Notes under the pieces: generated by a model | Database searches by the model: none | What the model was told of the DNA's origin: nothing | The model's input: only the letters and a program-made list of their open reading frames with translations | Part shown: positions 46,165 to 55,242 of the stretch, piece after piece | How the letters are laid out: the number at the start of each line of letters is the position of its first letter | How positions within the stretch are numbered: position 1 is the stretch's first letter | Source of the DNA: an uncultured Streptococcus sp. | GTDB taxonomy: Bacteria; Bacillota; Bacilli; Lactobacillales; Streptococcaceae | Length of the DNA: 64,000 nucleotides | Direction: 5' to 3' | Assembly (NCBI GenBank): GCA_934215455.1 | Contig: CAKPZX010000001.1 | Location: 1-64,000 of the forward strand | Translations under genes and position numbers: made by a program

Positions 46165-46302
46165 AAAACTTTCCTTAGGTGAGTACGGACGTCAGCGAAC
46201 TTCTTCGAAGTTCCAAGACTTAGTTTTGATCCTAGGGTCTCAAAACTCCCGAGTGCCTGAAACGTTATTGTTTCAGGCACTTTTCTCACAGCGGAAAGTT
46301 TC
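46165..46302 (+). repeat. Cloverleaf repeat, copy 4
   Basis: 138 bp with closing stem AAACTTTCC/GGAAAGTTT, GTGAG/CTCAC, GAACTTC/GAAGTTC, AGTTTTGA/TCAAAACT and GTGCCTGAAAC/GTTTCAGGCAC. 24 nt to the left hairpin and 99 AT-rich nt to the right one. Between convergent tehB and the TetR gene. Confidence 0.92.
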
Positions 46303-46401
46303 GGTATTTTCTTGAATCGATTTAAAAATTGGAACTCATTTTTATTTTTTTTTGCAAAATCGCTTAACTTATTTTACTTTAAAGTAATTTGTTTACATTC
46401 T

Positions 46402-46431
46402 AAAAGCAAGATGTTAGGATCCTGCCTTTTT
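46402..46431 (+). terminator. Duplicate terminator hairpin, right flank of repeat copy 4
   Basis: GCAAGAT/ATCCTGC with GTTAGG loop, now followed by CTTTTT. It looks like the T-tract half of a terminator whose other half stands at 46113. Confidence 0.8.
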
Positions 46432-46526
46432 GCTTTCTTACAAACAAGTTGAATAAGGTGATCAGTCTTTTTTTCATTTGCCAAAAGAAAAACCTTGTCC
46501 ATAAAGGTAGGAGAAGGTTGGGGAAT

Positions 46527-47069
46527 TTAGTTCCAGCTAGCAAAGTCGCAGACACTGAGAATAATGGTTGCAATTTCGATTGGCTCTTCTTTCGCACCTG
46601 ATTCTAGCCAGGTCACAATCACAGATTCGATGGTAGCAATGAAAATTTCTAGACCATACTTGTATGGAACTTGAAAGTCTGAAATGATGTGTTCTTTAGA
46701 ATGAGGAGTATCGTCTAGTGCATGGAGAGTAAAACTTCTTACCAATTTACGGAAGTCCGAGCAACAGGATTGGGACAATGCATAAATAAAATCATAATTG
46801 TCTTTAATAGCAGTCAAGACATTGAGAAAGTTTACCTTGACAGGGCTTCCCTCAACGAAGAGGCTATCCAATTCTTGCATCATGTCCATTTTCATTTGCT
46901 CAAACATGTCGTATTTATCGACATAGTGCAAGTAGAAGGTCCCGCGGTTAATCCCAGCGGTTTCGGTTAATTGTCGAATAGTGATGCTTTCAAAAGGTTG
47001 TTGCAAGAGGAGTTTTGAGAGCGCATTTCGTAAGTCTGACTTGGTTGTTGTTTGTCTTTGGCGTACCAT
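46527..47069 (-). CDS. TetR-family transcriptional regulator
   Basis: 180 residues. The N-terminal helix-turn-helix is KSDLRNALSKLLLQQPFESITIRQLTETAGINRGTFYLHYVDKYDMFEQM; the ligand domain has no recognisable specificity (C-terminal VCDFASWN). A minus-strand promoter is seen with TATAAT (complement of 47163-47168) and TTGTCT (complement of 47186-47191). No obvious target gene adjoins it: the neighbour is mntH on the same strand, behind its own terminator. A strong inverted repeat just upstream is the likely operator. Confidence 0.88.
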   Translation of the reverse strand: MVRQRQTTTKSDLRNALSKLLLQQPFESITIRQLTETAGINRGTFYLHYVDKYDMFEQMKMDMMQELDSLFVEGSPVKVNFLNVLTAIKDNYDFIYALSQSCCSDFRKLVRSFTLHALDDTPHSKEHIISDFQVPYKYGLEIFIATIESVIVTWLESGAKEEPIEIATIILSVCDFASWN

Positions 47070-47199
47070 ATGTTCCTTTCTGTAGTTGTATCAATCTGTT
47101 CTTATTTATTTGACGTTAAAATAATTTATACTTTAAATAATTTCACGACACTAACAAAGAGCATTATACTCCAAAAGAATAAATTAGACAACAATTCTC

Positions 47200-47233
47200 A
47201 TTTTTGTACAGATAACGAAAAGTGTACAAAAAT
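47200..47233. promoter_or_regulatory. 11-bp inverted repeat, candidate TetR operator
   Basis: ATTTTTGTACA and TGTACAAAAAT are perfect complements across 12 bases, 9 bp upstream of the -35 of the TetR gene. The rest of the 342-bp gap (47070-47411) holds the promoter, a GGAGGAG-ATG that stops after five codons (47350s), and a terminator of mntH. Confidence 0.55.
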
Positions 47234-47379
47234 TTTACAAGTTTATGAATGACGGGCTCTGACAAGATTTTGTGAAAATCTCACAATAATTAGTGATTTA
47301 AAATAATTCCCTCCTAAAAAAATGGTCAGGAAATTTTTAGGAAATGGAGGAGCAAGATGGAAAAGGGAGTGTAATAAAC

Positions 47380-47411
47380 CAAAAACCAGCACCGTTGAAG
47401 TGCTGGTTTCT
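47380..47411 (-). terminator. Terminator of mntH
   Basis: AAACCAGCAC/GTGCTGGTTT hairpin; in the minus direction it is followed by TTTTTGG. Confidence 0.85.
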
Positions 47412-48758
47412 TTATTTGATAAAAGTTGTCACGATCAAATTGAAATTTAAGATGGTTAAGACAATCGCAACGAGATAGCCTAAGAAAGTATTCCATTTCG
47501 CATTGACATGTCCTCCCATGATTTCCTTGTTGGAGGTGAAATAAACCAGAGGGAAGATGGAGAATGGAAGAGCCGCTGATAGGAAGACTTGAGAATAAAC
47601 CAGAAGGTCATCAAGGACATGTTCCTGATCTCCAAATAAGATCGCAACGATGATGACAGGAAGAAGGGCAATGATCCGAGTCATGAGACGAACGACCCAT
47701 TGTGGCAGGCGGAATCTCAGGAAACCTTCCATAACGATTTGACCGGTTAGGGTCCCAGTAATGGTTGAATTTTGACCACTGGCTAACAAAGCGATGGCAA
47801 AGAGGGTGGACAAGAAGGGACTAGCGATAGCGCCGGCAATATGATTATCTTTGAGGGCATTATACATGCTAGAGAAAGCACCGATCTTATCTCCGTGACC
47901 AAAGAAGAGGGCTGCTCCAAGAATCAAGAGGAGGGAGTTGACGACGAAGGCCAAACTCAATTCAATATTTGAATCCCAGGTCATAAAGCGCACTGCCCGT
48001 TTGATATCTGCTGGATCTTTGTAGTCCACCTTTCGCGTTTGCGAAATGGAAGAGTGGAGATAGAGGTTGTGGGGCATTACGGTTGCACCGATGATTCCAA
48101 GCGCCAAGGTTAAGGCTTCATTTCCTTTTGGAAGTCCAATTCCTAGCACCTCTTTTTGAGGCAGGAAGCCAGCGAAGATTCCTCCGATATCTGGTTTCGA
48201 TAGGAAAACCAGATAGCCAAAAATTGCAAGGATCGTGAGGATCAAGGTTGATACGATGGCCTCGATCTTTCGAAATCCTAGATGCATGAGTCCTAGTAAT
48301 AGGAAGACATCAAAGATAGTGATCAGGATGGAAAATAGCAGAGGCCAACCAAAGAGGAGGTGAAGGGCAATCCCTGATCCGATGACTTCCGCTAAATCTG
48401 TCGCCATCAAGGCAAGCTCAATCACAATCCAAAGGGTATAGCGAATCCATTTTGGCAAATGATGGGCGGTTGTTTGGGCCAGGTCCTTACGATGGACAAT
48501 CCCTAGTTTTCCAGCCATTTGTTGCAACTGCATGGCGATTAAAGACGAGAGGAGAACCACTGATAAGAGGAGGTAGCGGTATTGGGCCCCTCCGACGACA
48601 CTAGTAATCCAGTTTCCCGGATCCATATAGCCGACAGCTACTAGACTTCCTGGCCCTGAAAAGAGCAGGAGGGTCTTCCAAAAAGGGATCCCTTTTGGCA
48701 CGTCAATAGATTGGTTGATTTCTTGAAGTGATTTCCTTTCAAACTGTTGTAAACTCAC
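47412..48758 (-). CDS. mntH: NRAMP-family divalent metal (Mn2+) transporter
   Basis: Proton-coupled importer of Mn2+/Fe2+. 448 residues, about 11 helices. The family motifs are FSGPGSLVAVGYMDPGNWITSV (helix 1 DPGN metal site) and GATVMPHNLYLHSS (helix 6 MPH). I chose GTG at 48758: AAAGG stands just upstream and the longer in-frame start at 48827 overlaps the promoter. TGCTATAAT (complement of 48799-48807) is an extended -10. AT-rich dyad sequence upstream could bind a metal regulator but matches no consensus I can name. Confidence 0.9.
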   Translation of the reverse strand: MSLQQFERKSLQEINQSIDVPKGIPFWKTLLLFSGPGSLVAVGYMDPGNWITSVVGGAQYRYLLLSVVLLSSLIAMQLQQMAGKLGIVHRKDLAQTTAHHLPKWIRYTLWIVIELALMATDLAEVIGSGIALHLLFGWPLLFSILITIFDVFLLLGLMHLGFRKIEAIVSTLILTILAIFGYLVFLSKPDIGGIFAGFLPQKEVLGIGLPKGNEALTLALGIIGATVMPHNLYLHSSISQTRKVDYKDPADIKRAVRFMTWDSNIELSLAFVVNSLLLILGAALFFGHGDKIGAFSSMYNALKDNHIAGAIASPFLSTLFAIALLASGQNSTITGTLTGQIVMEGFLRFRLPQWVVRLMTRIIALLPVIIVAILFGDQEHVLDDLLVYSQVFLSAALPFSIFPLVYFTSNKEIMGGHVNAKWNTFLGYLVAIVLTILNFNLIVTTFIK

Positions 48759-48926
48759 AATGAGCCTTCTTTCTAAGAATAAATCAAATTTGTCTCTAAT
48801 TATAGCATAAAATTTATAATAGTTCATGATAATTTAGGATAACCTTGTTTTCTACTACCTCGATTTCTTTGTAATCTATCAGAAAAGGACTATAATATAG
48901 ATAGGAAGTAGGAGGGAGGAGAGGAA

Positions 48927-49628
48927 ATGGCCTACATCGAAATGCAGCACTGTTACAAGCGCTATACGAGTGGAGAGACAGAGATTTTCGCTAACCGGGA
49001 TGTTTCCTTTGAGATTGAAAAAGGCGAGTTGGTCATTATTTTGGGAGCATCAGGAGCTGGAAAATCAACGGTTCTCAATATCTTAGGGGGGATGGACACC
49101 AATGACGAGGGTCAGGTTCTGATTGATGGAGTGGATATTGCAAAACTCAATGCTTATCAACGGACGGATTATCGACGAGATGATGTTGGTTTTGTCTTTC
49201 AATTTTATAATTTGGTCCCTAATTTGACAGCTAAGGAGAATGTTGAGTTGGCTTCAGAAATTGTTTCTGACGCTCTAGATCCGGAAGCTGTTTTGAAAGA
49301 AGTAGGACTTGGCAATCGTCTTGATAATTTTCCTGCCCAATTGTCAGGCGGAGAACAACAACGGGTGGCGATCGCTCGGGCAGTGGCGAAGAACCCTAAA
49401 ATTCTCCTTTGTGATGAGCCAACGGGAGCCTTGGATTACCAGACGGGTAAGCAAGTATTGGGGATTTTACAGGATATGTCTCGAAAAAAGGGAGCGACGG
49501 TCATCATCGTAACCCATAATGGTGCCCTAGCTCCGATTGCAGACCGTGTGATTCGCATGCATGATGCCAAGGTCAAGTCGGTAGAAATCAATGAGCTTCC
49601 TCAAGATATTGCTACACTAGAGTATTAG
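48927..49628 (+). CDS. ABC transporter ATPase, MacB/LolD type
   Basis: 233 residues. Walker [10 protein letters not shown]-loop [17 protein letters not shown], signature [14 protein letters not shown], Walker [20 protein letters not shown] switch. The FYNL and DEPTGALD pattern is that of ATPases partnering FtsX-like permeases. GGAGGGAGGAG gives a strong ribosome site; TATAAT at 48894-48899. Its partner is the next gene, 13 bp downstream. Confidence 0.92.
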   Translation: MAYIEMQHCYKRYTSGETEIFANRDVSFEIEKGELVIILGASGAGKSTVLNILGGMDTNDEGQVLIDGVDIAKLNAYQRTDYRRDDVGFVFQFYNLVPNLTAKENVELASEIVSDALDPEAVLKEVGLGNRLDNFPAQLSGGEQQRVAIARAVAKNPKILLCDEPTGALDYQTGKQVLGILQDMSRKKGATVIIVTHNGALAPIADRVIRMHDAKVKSVEINELPQDIATLEY

Positions 49629-49641
49629 AAGAGGTGGTAGC

Positions 49642-52365
49642 ATGAAACGAAAAGTCTATTGGAAGGATCTATTTGCTTCTTTTACACATTCAAAAGGACG
49701 TTTTCTCTCCATCTTAACCTTGATGTTGTTGGGAAGCTTGGCCTTGGTTGGCTTAAAGGTGACCACTCCAAATATGCACCGAACGGCTAACCGGTTTATT
49801 CAGCAACAAAAGATGCTAGATCTTGCTGTCATGGGGGACTTGGGATTAGACCAAGCAGACCAAGAGGAGCTTTTAGGAGTCAAAGGGGCGTGTGTCGAAT
49901 TTGGTTCACTGCTGGATTTGACAGTGAAAGGAACAGGAAAGGCAATTCGACTTTTTTCTGTCCCAAAAAGCCTTTCTTCCTTTCGTGTGTCCAAGGGGCG
50001 CCTACCCCAAAAAGAAGGGGAACTGGCTCTAGCGAGTTTTTGGGAGGATCGCTATCAGATAGGGGATACTCTCACACTTGAAGAAAAGGCTGGAACGCGC
50101 TCTAGTTTAAAGCGAAAGCAATTCATCATTGTTGGCTTTGTTCAATCCTCTGAGATGTGGTCTCAAAAGAATTTAGGCACTGCCATGAGTGGCAGTGGAA
50201 ATCTGGATGCCTATGCTTTGGTTTCAAAAGAGATCTTTACGACTAAACTTCCCGCGATGGCGCGGATCCAGTTTGATGATCTGAAGTCTTTAGATTCTTT
50301 TTCGCAGGTCTACCAAAAAGGGCTCGAAGCTCATCAAGAAGAGTTAGAAAAACTTCTGAAAGACAATGGAAAGGCCCGCTATCAAAGACTCAAGCAGGAG
50401 GCGGATGGGCAGATTCAAAAAGGCCAGAAAGAACTCAGTCGTGCCAAGGAAACACTCCAGTCAGCCAAGAGTCAGATTGATCTGGCTCAAAAGCAATTAG
50501 ACTTGCAGGAGGCCAAGTTCAAGAAATTAGCTTCCTTTCTGCCAGCTAAAGAGCAAGTAGCTAGTCAAGAAAAGCTCCATCAAGCCAAAGAACAAGTGGA
50601 TCAGAAAAAGAAAGACTGGATTAAAGGTGAATCGGAGCTCACGAAAAAAGAGGAGGAGCTGAAAAAAGCCCAAAGCGAGCGAGATCAGCTGGAAATTCCA
50701 ACTTATCATGTCTATGACCGCAAGACCATGCCAGGTGGACAAGGGTACCTGATGTATAGCAATGCCAGTAGCAGTATCTCCGCTGTCGGAAATATTTTTC
50801 CGGTTGTTCTTTATCTGGTATCCGCCATGGTGACCTTTACCACGATGACCCGCTTTGTTGATGAAGAGCGAACCAATGCAGGTATTTTTAAGGCACTGGG
50901 CTATCGTACCAGGGACATTATTCTCAAATTTGTCCTCTATGGATTCTTTGCAGGGACGATCGGTACCCTTCTAGGAACCTTGCTGGGCCATTATTTCCTA
51001 TCGGGAATCATTTCCAACATTATTACGCAAGGGATGGTGATTGGAGAGAGCAGAGAGTATTTTTATGGAGATATGACTCTGATTGCGCTCGGACTGTCTT
51101 TCGTTGCGAGTGTGCTTCCGGCTTACTGGGTTTCGCGTAAGGAATTAAAAGAAGAAGCCAATCTTTTATTACTTCCCAAACCACCGGTATCTGGTTCGAA
51201 GATTTTCCTGGAGCGTCTCCAGTTTATTTGGAAGCGTCTGAGTTTCACCCACAAGGTCACTGCTCGTAATCTCTTTCGTTACAAACAACGGATGCTGATG
51301 ACCATATTTGGAGTGGCAGGTTCTGTTGCTCTTCTCTTCGCAGGGCTAGGGATTCAATCTTCTGTAGGAGGGGTTCCCAAACGCCAATTTCAAGAGATCC
51401 TATCCTATGAGTTGATTGTAGCCAAAAAAACGAATGCATCAAGCCAAGAAAGCAAGGAACTAACCAATCGTCTGGAAAAATCAGATATCAAAGATTATCG
51501 ACCGATCTATAGTAAGGTCATCGAAGCATCTTTAAAGGGTGGACGCGACAAGCAGACCATTACGATGATGGTAACGGATCGTACAGATTTTTCTCCCTTT
51601 GTAAGCTTGCGTTCTCTCAAGCAGGAAGAGTCCTTGTCTCTAAAGAAAGGGGTTATCATCAGTAGTAAGCTAGCACAACTAGCCCAGGTTACAGTCGGTG
51701 ATCGACTGACCTTAGATGGCCAAACTTTTAAGGTGGCAGGAATCACTGAAAATTATGTCGGCCATTTTGTCTATATGGATCAGGCAAGTTACCAAAAAAT
51801 CTACGGAAAGCGGACTTCAGAAAACAGCTATCTGGTGCAGTTGAAAAATCCTTCTACACGACAAGTGCAAGCTGTTAGTCGGGACATGATGGCTCTTGCA
51901 GCTGTGAAGGCAGTCAGCCAAAATGCTTCGATGATTTCCCTCTTTAACTCAGTTGCCAAATCCTTGGACACCACCATGATGATTCTAGTAGTCGTATCGG
52001 TTTTGTTAGCTATCGTGATCTTGTATAATTTAACCAATATCAATGTGGCAGAACGGATCCGTGAATTATCGACCATCAAGGTCTTGGGATTCCATAATAA
52101 GGAAGTGATGCTCTATATTTACCGCGAAACCATCTTATTGTCTATCATAGGGATCCTCATGGGGTTAGTGGGGGGCTATTATCTTCATCAATTCCTCATT
52201 GCTATGATTGCACCAGATGCCATTCTCTTTTACCCCAAAGTAGGACTTGGTGTTTTCCTCTTCCCTGTAGGAGGAATGGTCCTTCTTTTGGTCCTGTTAG
52301 GAATGTATGTTGACCATTATCTCCGAAAAGTAGATATGCTCGAAGCCCTCAAATCAGTAGACTAA
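49642..52365 (+). CDS. FtsX-like ABC permease with long extracellular coiled coil
   Basis: 907 residues. Helix 1 (about 20-40), an outer domain of about 350 residues, an FtsX domain near 380-500 (VVLYLVSAMVTFTTMTRFVDEERTNAGIFKALGYRTRDI), a second MacB-type outer domain, and a final three-helix FtsX domain (LYNLTNINVAERIRELSTIKVLGFHNKEV). Residues about 240-355 are a heptad-rich coiled coil (QIQKGQKELSRAKETLQSAK...). Such pairs act as mechanotransmitters or peptide/antibiotic defence systems rather than classical transporters; the substrate is unknown. No sensor kinase adjoins it. Confidence 0.88.
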   Translation: MKRKVYWKDLFASFTHSKGRFLSILTLMLLGSLALVGLKVTTPNMHRTANRFIQQQKMLDLAVMGDLGLDQADQEELLGVKGACVEFGSLLDLTVKGTGKAIRLFSVPKSLSSFRVSKGRLPQKEGELALASFWEDRYQIGDTLTLEEKAGTRSSLKRKQFIIVGFVQSSEMWSQKNLGTAMSGSGNLDAYALVSKEIFTTKLPAMARIQFDDLKSLDSFSQVYQKGLEAHQEELEKLLKDNGKARYQRLKQEADGQIQKGQKELSRAKETLQSAKSQIDLAQKQLDLQEAKFKKLASFLPAKEQVASQEKLHQAKEQVDQKKKDWIKGESELTKKEEELKKAQSERDQLEIPTYHVYDRKTMPGGQGYLMYSNASSSISAVGNIFPVVLYLVSAMVTFTTMTRFVDEERTNAGIFKALGYRTRDIILKFVLYGFFAGTIGTLLGTLLGHYFLSGIISNIITQGMVIGESREYFYGDMTLIALGLSFVASVLPAYWVSRKELKEEANLLLLPKPPVSGSKIFLERLQFIWKRLSFTHKVTARNLFRYKQRMLMTIFGVAGSVALLFAGLGIQSSVGGVPKRQFQEILSYELIVAKKTNASSQESKELTNRLEKSDIKDYRPIYSKVIEASLKGGRDKQTITMMVTDRTDFSPFVSLRSLKQEESLSLKKGVIISSKLAQLAQVTVGDRLTLDGQTFKVAGITENYVGHFVYMDQASYQKIYGKRTSENSYLVQLKNPSTRQVQAVSRDMMALAAVKAVSQNASMISLFNSVAKSLDTTMMILVVVSVLLAIVILYNLTNINVAERIRELSTIKVLGFHNKEVMLYIYRETILLSIIGILMGLVGGYYLHQFLIAMIAPDAILFYPKVGLGVFLFPVGGMVLLLVLLGMYVDHYLRKVDMLEALKSVD

Positions 52366-52443
52366 GATACAAAGCCTGTAGCTGATAGCGACAAAATGAG
52401 CCCTCTAGTATTATTTGTCATTTTGAGTAGCATGGAATGTTCA

Positions 52444-52477
52444 TAAAACTTTCACCTTAGGGTGGAAGTTTTTCTTC
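52444..52477 (+). terminator. Terminator of the FtsX-type ABC operon
   Basis: AAACTTTCACC/GGGTGGAAGTTT stem, TTA loop, TTTCTT tail. A second inverted repeat, CAAAATGA/TCATTTTG, lies just before at 52392-52425. Confidence 0.8.
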
Positions 52478-52508
52478 TCTTTGTTATAATGGAGAGAAGG
52501 AGAAGATC

Positions 52509-53351
52509 ATGACGAAAATTGCTTTACTTTCAGATATTCATGGAAATACGACAGCTTTGGAAGCAGTCCTAGAGGATAGTCGAAAAGCCAAGGTGGATGA
52601 ATATTGGCTCTTGGGTGATAGTTTGATGCCTGGAACAGGCAGACGCGCTCTTTTAGAGCTGTTAGAGGAGTTACCTATTACAGTAAAAGTCCTTGGGAAC
52701 TGGGAAGATAGTCTTTGGAGGGCTATGAGGGGGATGTTGGATGAGACTAGACCGAGTCATCGCTACCTTATGCGCCAGTGCCAATATATTCTTGAAGAAA
52801 TCACTCCTCAGGAAATCGAAGCCATGCAGGAAATGCCCATGCAGGTCCATAGAGAAATCGCCGGTTTAAAGATCGGTATTACCCACCACTTACCCGATAA
52901 GAATTGGGGTCGGGAATTGATCCACATTGGTGAGCAGAAGGATTTTGATCGCTTGGTGACAAACCCGGCTTGTGATATTGCAGTCTACGGACACATTCAC
53001 CAGCAGTTTTTCCGCTACGGGACGGGCGGTGAGTTGATTATTAATCCAGGGTCGATTGGTCAACCTTTCTTTTTGGAAAAGAATCTTCGCAAGGACCTTC
53101 GGGCCATGTATGCCATTCTCGAATTTGATCAAATGGGGCTAAAAGATGTCGATTTTAGACGGGTGGATTATGATGTGCAAAAAGAACTCCAACTTGCTAA
53201 AGACCTCCATCTTCCTTATTACCAAGTGTATTATGAAAGTTTGGTCAATGGCATTCATCATACCCACAATCATGAGCTTCTTCATGAGATTGAGCAGAGG
53301 GAAGGTCATGATCGAGAAATCGATGCTTGGTTGGAGGACTTTTTTCAATAG
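52509..53351 (+). CDS. Metallophosphoesterase (calcineurin-like)
   Basis: 280 residues. Two-metal motifs are DIHGN (residues 9-13), LLGDSLMPG, GNWED in place of the usual GNHD, THHLPD and GHIHQQFFRY. The C-terminal part (YQVYYESLVNGIHHTHNHELLHEIEQREGHD) is His-rich. Similar to YfcE/serine-threonine phosphatase-like enzymes; substrate unknown. TATAAT is about 20 bp before the ATG; AGAAGGAGAAG is the ribosome site. Confidence 0.87.
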   Translation: MTKIALLSDIHGNTTALEAVLEDSRKAKVDEYWLLGDSLMPGTGRRALLELLEELPITVKVLGNWEDSLWRAMRGMLDETRPSHRYLMRQCQYILEEITPQEIEAMQEMPMQVHREIAGLKIGITHHLPDKNWGRELIHIGEQKDFDRLVTNPACDIAVYGHIHQQFFRYGTGGELIINPGSIGQPFFLEKNLRKDLRAMYAILEFDQMGLKDVDFRRVDYDVQKELQLAKDLHLPYYQVYYESLVNGIHHTHNHELLHEIEQREGHDREIDAWLEDFFQ

Positions 53352-53359
53352 TGTAACTA

Positions 53360-53430
53360 TTGACATTACAACAAAAACTAGTATAATAAGGGTAGTAAGA
53401 GTCATCTGTTGACAATCGTCCAATAGATGC
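53360..53430 (+). promoter_or_regulatory. Promoter and dyad operator of the Rrf2 gene
   Basis: TTGACA (53360-53365) and TATAAT (53382-53387), 16 bp apart. Just downstream, CATCTGTTGAC and GTCCAATAGATG form a near-perfect dyad (about 53404-53430). This placement suits an autorepressor site. Confidence 0.6.
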
Positions 53431-53462
53431 CACTTTCAGAACAGGCAGAAAGGAGTAAAGAC

Positions 53463-53912
53463 ATGCAAATTTCGAGTCGCTTTACAATCGGGACACATGT
53501 CTTGATCATGATCGCTCTACAAGGGGAAAAAACCAAAGTAACCAGTGATTTTTTGGCAGGAAGTGTTGGTGTCAATCCTGTTATTATTCGAAAGACCTTG
53601 TCTCAGTTAAAGAAAGCGGGATTGATCCATGTAGCGCGTGGGACAGGAGGAGCGGAACTCGCTAAAGCAGCTGATGAGATCAGTCTGCTGGATATCTATC
53701 AAGCGGTCGAATGCTTAGGTTCGACAGGTCAATTATTTGGTTTTCATGAAAAACCTAATCCAAATTGCCCAATAGGTCACAATATCCACCATGTCTTAGA
53801 TGGAAAGCTCGAAGACATTCAGACTGCTATGGAAAAAGAGATGGCTCAAACCAGCCTAAAAGAAGTCGTAGAAGACGCGCAGAAAAGAATGGACCTCGAA
53901 TCGGTTTCATAA
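53463..53912 (+). CDS. Rrf2-family transcriptional regulator (YwnA-like)
   Basis: 149 residues: a winged helix (FTIGTHVLIMIALQGEKTKVTSDFLAGSVGVNPVIIRKTLSQLKKAGLIHVARGTGGAELAK) and a short dimer region. There is a single cysteine in PNCPIGHNIHHVLDG, not the three-Cys cluster of iron-sulphur Rrf2 proteins such as IscR. It may therefore sense redox or another ligand through that Cys. ATG 53463 follows AAAGGAGTAAAG; codons upstream lie inside the dyad. Confidence 0.87.
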   Translation: MQISSRFTIGTHVLIMIALQGEKTKVTSDFLAGSVGVNPVIIRKTLSQLKKAGLIHVARGTGGAELAKAADEISLLDIYQAVECLGSTGQLFGFHEKPNPNCPIGHNIHHVLDGKLEDIQTAMEKEMAQTSLKEVVEDAQKRMDLESVS

Positions 53913-53919
53913 GAAAAAC

Positions 53920-53948
53920 GGAAGAAGTGAAAACTTCTTCCATTTTTT
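53920..53948. terminator. Terminator between the Rrf2 gene and pepQ
   Basis: GGAAGAAGT/ACTTCTTCC stem around GAAA with ATTTTTT; A-rich on the left, so it can serve convergent pepQ too. Confidence 0.82.
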
Positions 53949-53999
53949 ATATTTATTGACGAAACATTCTGTATGGTGCGACTTGGACCTACAAAAGGC

Positions 54000-55082
54000 T
54001 TAATCAAAGTAAAGCAAGTCTTTGCTGGTTTCTGTGAAGAGTCCAAAGCCGTCTTTTGTGACATAGCCGCAGTCTTCGATACGGACTCCGACTTTACCTG
54101 GGATATAGATCCCTGGTTCGACTGAGAAGCACATGCCTTCTTCAAGTACCATGTCATTTCCTTCCATAATAGAAGGGAATTCATGCACATCCATACCGAT
54201 CCCGTGTCCGAGGCGGTGGTTGAAGTATTCACCATAGCCAGCTTTTTCGATGACGCTTCGTGCAGCACGGTCGACATCATGTGCTGTTACACCAGGTTTG
54301 ATCATATCGATGGCTGCTTGTTGAGCTTCTAACGTCAAGTGGTAGATTTCTTTTTTGAAATCATCTGGTTTTCCAACTGCAACTGTACGAGTCATATCTG
54401 ACGCATAACCATTGACCATACAGCCAAGGTCAAAGAGCAAGAGAGCATCGTTTTCGACTTTGTTGCTTCCAGGAATTCCGTGTGGGTTAGCTGCATTATT
54501 TCCAGTCAAGACCATGGTTTCAAAGCTCATTTCATAACCCAAGCGTTTGATACCAAAGTCGATTTCTGCTACGATATCAGTTTCTGTTTTATCCAGTGAG
54601 ATGGCATCAAATCCCATATTGACAGCCTTATCTGCATATTGACCAGCTACCAACATTTTTTGGATCTCATCAGCAGATTTGATCAAGCGCATGCGGTTAA
54701 TTCGTGGTGTTAAGTTAGTAAATTCCGCTTTTTCAAAGACAGTGCGCAAACCATTGTATTTGGTGAGAATCAAGTTATCATATTCAAGTGCAACGGTTTT
54801 GGCATCTGGTTTTGCGATAGCCCCTTTAATCTTTTCCCAAGGGTTTTCAGAATCCACATAGCCAACCACTTGGAAGTCGACAACTGCAGTCGCCCGTTCC
54901 ACTTCAAGTGCAGGAACGAAAAGAAGTGGTTCGTGGTCTGTATAAACGAACAAGAAGAGTTGGCGTTCGTGGGGATCACTGTAAAATCCAGTCAGGTAAT
55001 TGATCGTGACAGGATCAGATACAACAGCGACGTCTGTTTTTTCAGTTTCAAGAAAATCGACGATTTGATCTAATTTAGACAT
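54000..55082 (-). CDS. pepQ: Xaa-Pro dipeptidase
   Basis: A cytoplasmic prolidase of 360 residues, M24 'pitta-bread' family. N-terminal creatinase-like domain, then metal ligands in LLFDLGCMVNGYASDMTRT (two Asp), HRLGHGIGMDVHEFP (His) and GMCFSVEPGIYIPGKVGVRIED (Glu). It is divergent from ccpA, a pairing common in lactic acid bacteria. Sharing the cre-bearing intergenic region suggests common carbon control. Confidence 0.94.
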   Translation of the reverse strand: MSKLDQIVDFLETEKTDVAVVSDPVTINYLTGFYSDPHERQLFLFVYTDHEPLLFVPALEVERATAVVDFQVVGYVDSENPWEKIKGAIAKPDAKTVALEYDNLILTKYNGLRTVFEKAEFTNLTPRINRMRLIKSADEIQKMLVAGQYADKAVNMGFDAISLDKTETDIVAEIDFGIKRLGYEMSFETMVLTGNNAANPHGIPGSNKVENDALLLFDLGCMVNGYASDMTRTVAVGKPDDFKKEIYHLTLEAQQAAIDMIKPGVTAHDVDRAARSVIEKAGYGEYFNHRLGHGIGMDVHEFPSIMEGNDMVLEEGMCFSVEPGIYIPGKVGVRIEDCGYVTKDGFGLFTETSKDLLYFD

Positions 55083-55162
55083 AATGCTACCTTCTTTCTA
55101 TGGATCTATTTTGTCAAATTTTCCCCAAAAAAGCAAGAGTTTACAAAATTTTACCAAAATAC

Positions 55163-55191
55163 TTGAAAGTGTTTACAATCCATGATAAAAT
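55163..55191 (+). promoter_or_regulatory. ccpA promoter with cre-like site
   Basis: TTGAAA (55163-55168), 17 bp, TAAAAT (55186-55191). TTGAAAGTGTTTACAA (55163-55178) differs from the cre consensus at one position (T for C) and covers the -35, consistent with autoregulation and effects on pepQ. Confidence 0.65.
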
Positions 55192-55242
55192 AGGATTAAT
55201 TAGAGAGTGAAAACGAAATTTTCAATAATGAAAGGAAATCTT

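Noticed and set aside
48759-48860. Metal-regulator (ScaR/MntR or PerR) box upstream of mntH
   Set aside because: AT-rich partial dyads exist but none matches a consensus I can state.
52392-52425. Inverted repeat CAAAATGA/TCATTTTG as a second cloverleaf-like element
   Set aside because: Single 8-bp dyad with no similarity to the repeat; at most a decayed terminator.
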